NCBI GenBank assembly: GCA_905250125.1
Contig: CAJNOL010000359.1
Span: 62,001 to 126,000 of the forward strand
Reading direction: 5' to 3'
Length of the DNA: 64,000 nt
From: Rotaria sordida
Lineage: Eukaryota > Rotifera > Eurotatoria > Philodinida > Philodinidae
Each line of letters begins with the position of its first letter. The first letter of the stretch is position 1. Shown here one piece after another: positions 35,872 to 47,823 of this stretch. The notes under the pieces were generated by a model that saw only the letters and a list, made by a program, of their open reading frames with translations, was not told the DNA's origin and searched no databases. The position numbers were made by a program, and so were the translations under genes.

Positions 35872-37438
35872 ATGACCTTATTCAATAGTTTTTCGTATTT
35901 GGGATCTGATGATTTATCTGTAGAAGTTCATAGTGATAATTCTTATGGTGATCCCATTCTATACAATCCAGTGCTCGATGATGCATTTTTGGATTTATTA
36001 AATTCTGATTCAATATTGGTCGAGAATATTGTTGGCACTTGCGAATCGGAGGATCTAGCCGGTAGAATGAGAACAAATATTGGATCAAATTTTGATTTTT
36101 TATATATATAGAGTCAATGAATCAACCGGTTGAACCTAATGAATTTGATAAATATTTTGGACCAATACTTGCATTAAGTAATAAAATCAAAAATTCAAAC
36201 TTACTAATTAATTATTTCTTTTCAGATCCAATTTTTGATAGTTATCAGGATTTGCTCGTCATCGATGATTTATCAGTTTATAATATTGGTAAATGAAGTC
36301 TTTTTCTTCTTAAATTAATATTGTTTTATGATATTGAAATAGGCAAAAATAAAAAGGTGAAATCAAACAAGCCAATTTTCCTTTCATCATCCGTTGATGT
36401 AGGCATACCAAAAACCTTATTGCAATCATCTCATAAAATTGAATTGGTTAATGAGTTAGAAGAAACATTTCGACCACGGTATAAAAGTGATTATTTTGCT
36501 CAAAATGGTAAAACACGAAAACCAAGATATGTAGCCGATCGTCGTGGCAATCATTTCATTACACTCAGAGTAATACCAATCTCTGCTCATTCTTTATTAT
36601 TATTATTCTTTGTAAACAATCAACATTGTAGGTGCCGCCCGGTATTCGTGGTAGGATTCGAGTTGATTGGCTCACAATTCCTACTGAAAATGGTGATATA
36701 TATACTATGCCATATCAATTTCAAGCTAACAATGATTCATCTGAAACACCCGATTGTAATCCTATTTTTGAAGACATCAACGCTGATTCTTCGGGGACCA
36801 TGAAGTACATATATACATATCTCATTTCTATATATATCATATTATGTTAAAAATAGACTTTATTTAGTATTAATTAAAGCAAAACAAGATGCATTAAAAT
36901 CACTTCAACCGCTTAAACCATTCCATCCGTTCCAAGATGCTTTAGGAAAAATCGATGAACAAACTCCAGAAAAACAGTTGAAATTAACACCAAAAAAATT
37001 AATACAAAAATTTCAGCTTGGTAAATCACAATTGGCATTTACATTATGTACACTAAGTGCAGATGGTACATCATATAAAACTGAATGGGATACAACAGTG
37101 TATTCCACAATTTTGAAAGGTAACAAAAAGAAAAGTTTGAATATTCATAGGAAAATCATTTAGTTTAATTAATAGAAGACACTGCTGATGCTTCAATAGA
37201 GAAAACTGTTGCTTGTCCACACTGTTCATTTCCAGTAAATATCAATGATGATTGTGTTACAGATCAAGAAACAACAAATAAACGAAAAAATTTGCAAAGC
37301 AAAACTGGAAAATCGAAGACAATAAAGGTATGAAAAAGATTTTTTGTTTTTTTGAAAGAGACATTTAAAATTTATAAAAATTTCTTCTAATTTTAGAAAC
37401 AAAAATGCCTGACCGATATAACTTATTGTGTTGCTTAA
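35872..37438 (+). CDS. Rel-homology protein 7: acidic N-terminus + RHD-N + CxxC tail
   Basis: Eight exons (35872-36061, 36112-36177, 36226-36288, 36343-36569, 36632-36804, 36857-37119, 37176-37327, 37397-37438) join to 391 residues. The N-terminal ~120 residues are acidic with hydrophobic clusters ('LDDAFLDLLNSDSIL'), like a transactivation segment. The recognition-loop equivalent is 'RPRYKSDYFAQNG' with 'RKPRYVAD', then 'FITLRVPPGI'. 'LIQKFQLGKSQLAFTLC' closes the DNA-binding half. There is no IPT; the last exons give 'ACPHCSFPV' and a Lys-rich end. Unlike the other six genes it has no phase-1 intron before the 'L.K.QLAFT' block. It is the sister of gene 6. The first ATG was chosen; the open frame above it has no ATG. 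Confidence 0.7.
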
Positions 37439-39019
37439 TCATTAAATTATGAACTACACTTTTTCATATTTATTCATATAATCTCGAATGGTATATGTAT
37501 GACTAAAAATATATCATAAAGATGAAATAAAATATGAAAAAAAAAATAAATCCATGTTTAATTTTGATTGATAACCTTTTGGCTTAAATATCATCCAAAT
37601 TTTTCTCTTATGAATTTTATAGAAAATCCTGTTTTGTAAAACGAATTTTTTTAATATTTCAATTTATTGTTTAAATTAATTAATAAAAAAAAGAAAGCTT
37701 TCTTTTTTTTGAATACCTAGATTGATCATCATTTTTATAAGAAAAGATTTGAGACGTAATCAAATAAGATAATGCTTTCTTGTTCATATGATTTCATCTT
37801 CCGGTTCATTATTCAAGCATAGCATCGTCGGAAAAAATTTACTCTAGGAAACCTAAAATGAGTTCGAAGATTCAATCTGTCTCTCTTCTCTAAAGATTTT
37901 ATTAATTTTTATAACATGTTAAACGAATAGAGCCTTGGATTGGACACCGAAACCGCTTTCGACTCTGATTGAGACCGAGCAGTCTTGAAATCGGATCAGC
38001 TGGATTACCGATCCGGTTTTCTATCAACTTTTCGAGCGCTGAAGCTACTATATTTTGCTCGTTTTTATTTGAAACTCGTAGGGTTGATCCCACATCTGGT
38101 CGGAAAATGTTGTACACGACGGGTTCTATTTGACAATTCAAAAATATATAACGCAAATGTTTCCAATTGCTACCTCCTACAACTGTGACAATATCTAGTT
38201 ATCAAGAAATCTAAGAATATGAAGCTTAGTATAAAGACTGAACTTTGTATCTCTTTTTGTTTTTCCATCGATAGTACTAGCTTTATATGAATTTAGAAGT
38301 CTTTCAATTGTGTTAAATAATGTTTTCAAATAAAAAAATATTAAACTTATCCATTCTTGTAAAGAAATTATATCTTTCTTTTAAAAAAATTAGACAAAAC
38401 GAAGTATAGATGTTGTTAAATATCAGTTATTGTATGAAAAATTTTGAAAGAGTTCTTTCTCACTAACAAACATTTTCTCAAAAGAACTAGTTGGTTAATT
38501 GGTACATTTAAACGGACTGATTCCAAGCCTGAGATCAAATCGGAGCTACGAGGAAAATATTTTCGAAGTTCAATTGAGAAGACTTTTGTTTTTTTCGAGT
38601 CCATATCAAATAAGTAACGAACAAATATTCTATACTAATATTTTACCTTTTACCTTTATACATAAGTTTCAAGATTGAAAAACCACATTAAAAAAATATT
38701 CATATAGACAAATAGTAGAAAAAAGAAAACAGAATAGTTTAGATATTACTATATTACAACAGGATAGCCTTAACGCTTTCTTGGAGTCGAAGCCGAAATT
38801 TGAGATGAAAAACAAGTTTTCTTTTTGTAATCAGACTTGCGGTAAAGAAAATTCCTGAAGTCAAAGTCAAAAAGTTTGACTCCACACGACTCTATTAATG
38901 AATCAGTTTTTCAATATACTACAAAACTCATCTGTTGTCCGTATTAATTTCTTCTTTCTATTGCGATCAAAATCTTCTTTTGTTATTGACACCTTGTAGG
39001 TCTTCATAGAAAGTAGTGT

Positions 39020-39080
39020 CATTTGCACCAACAACAATACTACTCTGTCTAGCACCTTCAGGCCAACACATTCTTCGAGG
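39020..39080 (-). pseudogene. Short relic of a B-box/NHL-type gene
   Basis: 'caacaatactactctgtcta' with 'gcaccttcaggccaacacat' matches the minus-strand NHL coding DNA at about 52105-52150 with few changes. Translated, it reads 'EGARQSSIVVG' against 'QGARQGSIVVGG'. Only one partial repeat is preserved. Confidence 0.6.
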
Positions 39081-39349
39081 GTGTAGGCATGGGTGTGCGA
39101 GTGTTAATGACCAGTGGAGTCATCCATTTTAATTCCGATTTCAACTCCGAGCCTGCAAAAAATTTTTTTCAAATCCGATTTGAACTTCGACTCTGGAAAA
39201 ATTTCTTCTTCGATTTCGATCCCGACTTCGACTTCAAAAACCTCCGAAAAATTTTTGTGCAATTTATCGACATGTAATTCATATCAATGTTTGATATCCT
39301 GAAGAAATAAAAAAGTAGCAACCTTACAATTGAAGAAAAACTAGGGTGT

Positions 39350-39415
39350 GGGATGTAGGTGAGTGTGGTTGAACAGAAGCACACCCCACATCCACACCCA
39401 CACCATCATTTCATT
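39350..39415. repeat. Telomere-like GT/CA-rich patch
   Basis: Inverted short tracts 'gtgtgggatgtaggtgagtg' and 'caccccacatccacacccac' occur. Single TGTGGG/CCCACA units are present but no long array. A similar patch ends the window. Confidence 0.45.
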
Positions 39416-39659
39416 ATATATATTTACCATGTCTTCGTTAAGCACTTTCTCAAACAGAAACCAAATTCTCTGTACATTGATATGTTTAGATACGAGTTGC
39501 TTCTTGTTGTTTCTATTGTGACATAGAGACAAAATTTGAAACTACAGTTCGAATATATATAATAAGAAAATATTCTTTTTATTTCGTTAACATAAAATGT
39601 TGTATTCATGCCAGATCATAATGTTTTATTGTTCAGTAAATGATATTACAGTAAAATGA

Positions 39660-40828
<1,169 letters not shown>

Positions 40829-42478
40829 TATGATATTACAGATATGAATGATTGATAATTTGTAGGTGTTTCTTCCCTAGAGTGACATTAATATACTTCC
40901 TATGACGAAGATGAATCATTATGCATTTTTTCAACTGTCTAACACTCCAAGTAGGATAAATGTTAGGTGCAATATTCCATTCTCTGTATTCATAATTGGA
41001 TTATTTATAATGAGACAGAGGTCTCACCGTTTACTATTCTGAGCTTGACTTGTTTACCTATCAATGAGAACTATAACTTGAAAGAATAATATTGGCACAA
41101 ATATTTCTACTCAAAGCTTTTCTCGTAGAAACTTCACATCAAATGAAAAGATTGCTACAAAATCCATTCGAGCAACATTTTGCATGTTTACTACAAAATA
41201 TTTTTAGGAAAAACGAGAAATAATCTTTAGAATATTTTTCTTCCAAGTTCAGTTTGATATTACAATATCTAGACTATACTATTTTGATCAGTTGAAACAA
41301 TTTTTAAATTTTTGTTTATATATATATAAAGCATATTTGTCTTGAATAATTTTATCATTAAGAGAAATAACCATGTAATAAAGATAATAGGAAAAGAAAC
41401 AACTATTGATGAAGTACTTCACATGTGTTTAATGATGAAGATACGAATCTAATGAAAACGATATTTCTCTTCACATAAGTAAACAACAGTTATGGAGAAA
41501 TATATTATGAGAGAAAAATATCGAAATAAAACAAATATGACATATAACGAGAAAAGGACTTAATCAATATTATTAAAAGAAAGAAATCAAACATGTAAAC
41601 GAAACAACTGTTTTATATTATTAAAAACATAAAATGAATCAAACTTTCGATAAATATACTAGTTCATTGATGATAAATTTTCATGTTTATTTTTATTTTT
41701 TCCTCAATAGAATATGTTATTTGTTATCAGTCGTTGAGACAAAACTAACTGGACATCGATAAACGCTGAACAAAAAAATTATAAATCAGAATACAAACGA
41801 CTTTTTTCTTTTGTTTCTTCGTATAGTGAGATAATGAAATTTGAAAAATTCTTATTCCACAACACCTATGTGTCATATGAAACATAATTGGGACAAAAGC
41901 ATTATGAAATAGTTATTATAATAATTAGTAGAGATCGAATCGAATCAAGTTTTACTACAGTAGTTTGAATTTCGTTCCGTTCGTTTTCGGTCTCTGATTA
42001 TTAATAAAATATAAAAATTTCAAAAAATGTTGTGTAGTTTCCCTAAATTTCATTTTCAAATATTATATATAATTCTTTCATTAGCTAAAACATGCAATGA
42101 ACAGCAAATATATAAAACAAAACAAAGAAAATGATAAAATTGTCTCTATCTTAAAAAAACACTTTCTTTGTATTCAATAAAATATTCTTGTTTAGTTCTT
42201 TTTGTTCATCAACAGTGACAACATCATCATCAATTACTTTTCTCTAATCCAAATTCTATTCCTAGATTACATATCTGGTTCATCATCACATGCAAAGCAG
42301 TATACATTCGAACGAATGAAAGTTCTTTTGAGACAACAATCATTTTTGTTATCTGACCGGAAAATCAGAAAATGCTGATGAATTCGAGAGAATTGTAGAT
42401 TTTTCCAAATTGTCGAATACATTACCGAACATTTCTTTATACATCATCAACTACCAGTACTCAAAATATGTTTATTCA

Positions 42479-42718
42479 TTAACCCTTTGGCAGTCGCCAA
42501 TGCATATATGCGTCATGAATTTTGTTAATGTCATAAACTAACTCAATCAATCATAGTACATGTTTTTTACATTCGCTTGCATAGACATAAACATCAGACA
42601 GCTGAAGTTTGTGATATAGCATTTCGTAATGGTATGTTCTAGAATTGTGCCGTAAAAAAGAAGTGTGAATAAAAAAAATACTTTTATCTCTCTCGTATGT
42701 CAGCGGTCAAAGGGTTAA
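42479..42718. mobile_element. piggyBac-type MITE with TTAA ends
   Basis: 240 bp bounded by TTAA on both sides, with inverted ends CCCTTTGGC.GTCG and its partner 'CAGCGGTCAAAGGG'. TTAA target duplications and CCCT-type ends are typical of piggyBac elements. There is no coding capacity. No equivalent was seen at the corresponding place in unit B. Confidence 0.65.
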
Positions 42719-43280
42719 TGTGTTAAAAATTTATGTAAAGGAATTAGATGAGTGGTTCGCATTTGGGCTGGTTTTTAGGAAAAAACTATGGGCTAGGGGT
42801 ATTCAAAGGTCGATAACTCATAGGTCGACTCTCTTCGACGCAGCCAAATCTTTTGAAGTTTTTATCTAAATAAGTTCGATAGATGTGAATAATTCGAGTT
42901 ATTCAATAATGAATTAATTCATTAATGTTGTTTAAAAGTCCATTCGATTGCTATTTTATCACAGAATTTCTTCAGAAATCAATAAGGTATTTTCTTAGCT
43001 TTTTTTTAAATGGATTTCAAGAAAAAATTTTATTCATTTATCAATATCGATGAACTTTCAAAGATGTTAACGAAAAAAAAAATATTTTTTATTGATGTTA
43101 AATAGTAATCGTCTTGACTGATTTGAGGTCAATATTACTGATTATAGTTTATGAAAATCTTAAAATACAACAATTTTTGAAATAAGAACTTCTTTTAACT
43201 GACCTTGTGTTTTTTCTTCAAATGGTTTTATCTACCGTTATTTTTTTCTCTGAGTTTTTTTTCGCTCTCTCTCTCCCGTT

Positions 43281-45895
43281 CATCATTTCGAGCTAATGCA
43301 GTAAAAATACTGTTTATTGTTTGTTATAACTTTACATATTAAGAGAAAGTTGTGAATAATATCTGAACTAGAAATTATGTGCTGCACGTATTTTTCAGAA
43401 CGAATCTAAGAAGAAGGAACAATTAAAGACCAAAAACCTCTAAAAAAGTTCTTGTGATTTGGTTTGGTCATCACACATTATCATTTTTCTATTTTCTGTT
43501 AACTCTTGTTATATCAGAAATGAACTGAAAACATATGTTTAATAATGGTTTTTGTAGCGTAAAGAGTGTTCTTTCCAATAGTGTATCGGAAGTTAAGTTT
43601 ATTTTTGATTTTCATATCAAAATATAGTTTCTTTTTTGCTAAGTTTTCATGATCTGATATATTTCAAACAAATAACGCACAATAAATTCAATTCATGCAT
43701 GGTTTCTGAAGATTGCGACCGAGGTCCTTTGATACTGAGCATCCTTACAAAAGATACTATTTAAAAAAAAACTTTTATTTCCAATTTTTTTGGGTTAGAC
43801 AGTCAAGAATGCATCCCAAAAACGTTGTCAAAGCTGATACGGATACAATTTTTAATACGCTATTTTTGCCTGTATATTTTGGTTTGAATTTGGTTCATAT
43901 AGCACAAAGTGATCGAGAAATAGAAACTTTTCAAGACACGTTGAATTTTTGACTTTTTCTACTTCTTTAATTCGATCTGGAAAAATATGTGTAACATAAC
44001 ATTTCTAGTTCAGGTATAACTGTTTCTAATAAAAACCAATTTGATTCGTGTAGAAATTGGCAATATGTTCTAGAAGAGTTTGACTTTTTAGCCAAGACTT
44101 TTACATCTTATGTTATATAACTTCATAGAAAACTCCTGAAAATCAACGAAGGTCAGTTGAAAAGTTAAAATGCAATACTGTGCGATTCATACAGGACAAA
44201 AGCCACCAATAAATTGTTCTTTATAATGTGCGCTATGCCAGCGGTTGATGTTTAATTACAAAAAAAGGTACAAAGATTTCTATCAATCATTGATCAACTG
44301 TTCTCATCGAATGATGTTAGATTTCAAATCAATCTCTTCAACTGTATATCATATGATTTCCAAGTTGTATAGAATAAGTATTTTATGATTAATTGAAAGA
44401 TAAAAAATTCAGTCCAATGACGATATTTATTCTAAATATTGAAAATAAATTTATCTAACATGAATTGAATTATTCCTCATTTCTACGAATAATATCGAGA
44501 CAATCTCATGTTCTTTTATCTAATAAGATACATTGAATGTACTTATATTCAATCATTTTAACTATAAAAAATTTATGCCATATCAAAAATCAATATAAAA
44601 AATTGAATAGAATAACATAAGTTTAATTAGAAATAATTTTTTGTAAAAAAAACTCACGTAATGAGAAGTACGAGCGAATTTTTGAAGAAGATTTAGTATT
44701 AATCGATCCATATATGTGACCATGGCATGGATTTTTCTTCAAAACAAGTTTTCCATGATTCAAATCATAGAATTTGAAATTTAACTATGCTATATCTCTC
44801 TCGTAACTATTTCTTAAGTGCTTTAAATTTAAATAGGATATCATGAGCATCTCTAAAAGTATATGAAAAAAGCTTGTTAGCGCAGCTCCTGCGGAGCTGA
44901 AATGTGGAACTCATATATATCCTTAAATCTTAATATTCTAACACATCATATGTAAACTGAAAAATTCCGTGTACACTGTAGTTGTTTTCATTGATAGTCA
45001 ATGACAAGAGCGACACTTTGTTATTTATTTCTTCATTTAAAACAGAAAATTTTTTTTTGTTTCAGAGCGCCCTATTTTTATTTTGCATTGTTGCTATTCG
45101 CTCATTATCTTTCATTCTTTTTAATTCATTTTTCGTAATTCAACATTCTTATTATTATAATCATTAAATTAATCAGCAAACAAATCTGTTTCACATATCC
45201 ATGATATATACAGAAGATCTTATGCACTATTATATATATTAATCAGCTCACAAACACTGATGTTGATTATCTTTCAAAATTATAACTTGATCAATTTTTC
45301 AAAAAAAATTGAAAGTCTGCCGGTTGTTATCCTTAATTAGCAAGGTCTGTAATGGGGGGGGGGGGGGGGGGGCAATGTTCTCTTTCTTCGTTGTTATGGT
45401 CTGTAAGGAGGGGGTGGGGGGGAGCCGCCAAACCTCGAACTTAAAACTTACACTCACTATTTTCTTCGAAAATATATGTGAGTTCCACAAAATACTCCAT
45501 ATAATACAATCTTCAATGAGGCAAAAATACACAAGAAATAATGTAGTTATGAGTTTTTTTAATAGAGTAATCATTGAATACGACGAGCTATAGACAATTT
45601 CGTCATTATGTCAATAAAGAAAATATTTTAAGCAAAATATTAATTAACATCATAGATTGTTTTTTTTATGGTTCATTGATATGAATCTAGTATAAATCAT
45701 ACTCTTCATCATAGCAGAATATAATGTAGTTTCATATTTTTAATGACAACGCTCCTTTTAGATTTTTGCAGTCTGTATGATAAAATGACATGTTTGTTTT
45801 TATTAATCATAGAACAATACTCAGGTGGAAAATTGAAATCATTTAATTATTCTTTGGTATTTATTAATAATAAAATATTGAATGCGAGTCATATC
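43281..45895. other. Spacer between protease duplication units
   Basis: No gene is supported. It contains a short dispersed repeat (44870-44905, 'gcgcagctcctgcggagctg'), a 19-base G run and a second G-rich patch (45354-45423). Confidence 0.5.
45354..45423 (+). repeat. Poly-G run (19 G) and adjacent G-rich patch
   Basis: Nineteen consecutive G are followed about 35 bp later by 'ggagggggtggggggag'. Both follow the phrase 'ggtctgtaa', so the patch is a small imperfect direct duplication. It is striking in such AT-rich DNA and could form a G-quadruplex. Confidence 0.75.
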
Positions 45896-46093
45896 GTTAT
45901 ATATGTTTACCATCTTCTTAGTTAAGCATTTTTTTTTCAAACAGAAAGCAAATCTTCTATAGATTGATGTATTTAGCTGTGAGCTACGTCTTGTTGTTTT
46001 TATTGTAATAGAGATATAGAATTTAAAATTACAATAGAAAATAAATATAATAAGAAAATATTCTTTTTATTTCACTCGTATCAAATGTTATAT

Positions 46094-47544
46094 TCATGTC
46101 CGATTATAATGTTCTATTGGCCATTTAATGGGTTTATAATAAAAGAAGAAGAAGAGCAATGTCAATATACTTATTATGATTAGCAGAAGAAATATAAAAA
46201 ACAATAATTGAATTCTTAAATATTTATCACTATTCGATATTTGTAATAGTAATTCTGTCATTGGTTGTTTGCTTGTACTAGCCGTAGTTATCATTGGTTC
46301 TTCGCTTGAGGTGGTTATAGTTGTCATTGGTTCTTCACTTCTGATAGTTGTAGTTTCCGTTGGTTTTCCACTGGTAATAGGTATATCTGTCATTGGTTCT
46401 TTACTAGTGATAGTTGTAGTTTCCATTGGTTTTCCACTTATTGTAGTAGTTATAGTAGTCATTGATTCTTCGCTCGTAGTTGCCGTAGTTTCCAGTGGTT
46501 TTTCGCTTGTGGTAGTTATAGTTGTTATCGGTCTTTCGCTTGTAGTAGTTGTCATTGGTTCTTCGCTCGTGATTGTCGTTGTTTCCATTGGGTTTTTGCT
46601 TGTGGTAGTAATAGTTGTCATTGGATTGTTGCTTGTGCTAGTCGTAATTTCGTCGAATGGCATGATAGATTTGATCCATTTTATGTAATAACTAACACGA
46701 GTATAGACTCCTGGATAGTCAGGTGATGCACATCCATATCCATAGGATGTGACACCATAAAGTTGCCAAATGTTATTAACAAATGCCATTAGTGGTCCAC
46801 CACCATCACCTTTACAAGTATCTGTAGACAGAAAAAATAATTGACATAAGTGGATAAGTTGAATATTAATGTATTACCTTTGTTACCAGTTCGTACTCCA
46901 GCACAAAATTGTAGTTTACTATCAGAAATAACCCGTTGACATCTATTAGACGTACTTGCTATGGATTGTACTGTAACTTGACGAAGGGTTGAAGAAAATT
47001 CATCTGTCCACGTTGATGTTGTACCCCAGCCAATAGCTATCATATCAATATTGTCTGGTGGTTGAGGAACAGTACCAGATGGTAAACAGATTGCTTTGAT
47101 ATTTCCATATATCATATTTAATGGACTAGACAAACGAAGAAGAACCAAATCATTTATCAACGAATGAGAATTATAATCAGGATGTTTGTAGACTTTAGTA
47201 ATTGAACGAATTTGAGATAAATCATTTGATGAAGGTTTTAAAGTTAGTGATCCAGCAAGAATAGTAATGCTTTTAAAATTATGTGTATCTTTAATACAAT
47301 GAGCAGCAGTAATAATGTATGATGGTGAAAGAACTGATCCTCCACATATGTGTTCTCCATGAGAACGAACAGAAACAATCCATGACCAAGATTGTTGAAC
47401 TGCAGTTTCACCACCAACAATACGTGTTAAAAGAGTAGATGAAGTTGAACATCCACATGAAGCATTTGTATTACATTGATATATCGTTCCGCTTCCTTTC
47501 TCACAAATAAAAACGATGAAGAAAAATATAAGAAGACGCATCAT
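46094..47544 (-). CDS. Trypsin-like serine protease homologue, catalytic Ser replaced by Gly
   Basis: Two exons (complement 46878-47544 and 46094-46821) give 464 residues. The first 222 codons align without gaps to the neighbouring active protease. The signal peptide, R41/IVGG site, His82 ('TAAHC') and Asp132 ('NDLVLL') are kept, but the Ser motif reads 'GDGGGP': codon 229 is GGT where the sister has AGT. The frame is intact, so this looks like a non-catalytic protease homologue rather than a pseudogene; members of this class often act as cofactors or binding proteins (inference). The Thr-rich stalk is far longer than the sister's, with many '[10 protein letters not shown]'-like repeats, and the hydrophobic C-terminus is followed by a short basic tail, suggesting a transmembrane anchor. 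Confidence 0.85.
46260..46640 (-). repeat. Coding VNTR: Thr/Ser-rich stalk repeats
   Basis: Irregular repeats of about 36-45 bases encode variants of '[13 protein letters not shown]'. The sister gene has only about three units. This looks like slippage expansion of a mucin-like stalk. Confidence 0.7.
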
Positions 47545-47799
47545 TACGATATTACAAGTATGAGTGATTTCTAATATGTAAATATTTTTTTTCCTATAGT
47601 TACTTCAATATATTTTGTACGACGGTGATGAATCATTATGCAATTTTTTTAACTATCTATCATTCAAAGGAGGATACAGGTCAGGTGCAATATTCCGTCT
47701 TCTGTATTCACCATTGGATTATTTTTTATGAGAAAGACGTTTCACCGTTTATTATTTTGAATTCGATTTGTTTACATATCCACGAGATCTATAAGATCA

Positions 47800-47823
47800 G
47801 ATAATAATAATAATAATAATAAT
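47800..47823. repeat. (TAA)n microsatellite
   Basis: Uninterrupted 'taataataa' repeat of about eight units. Confidence 0.85.

Larger units (their letters stand above)
37439..39420. other. Region with degenerate repeats and an NHL relic
   Basis: It includes scattered 'ccgatttc(g)aactcc'-like degenerate runs (37930-38010, 38510-38590, 38780-38880, 39120-39250), an NHL gene fragment at 39020-39080, and a GT/CA-rich telomere-like patch at 39350-39415. No intact gene was seen. Confidence 0.5.

Noticed and set aside
45299..45593. Open frames on both strands with Pro or Gly runs
   Set aside because: They come from the poly-G tract; no domain or splice context.
46269..46688. 139-codon plus-strand open frame rich in Val/Ile
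   Set aside because: It is the reverse frame of the Thr-rich stalk repeats in the minus-strand protease homologue.
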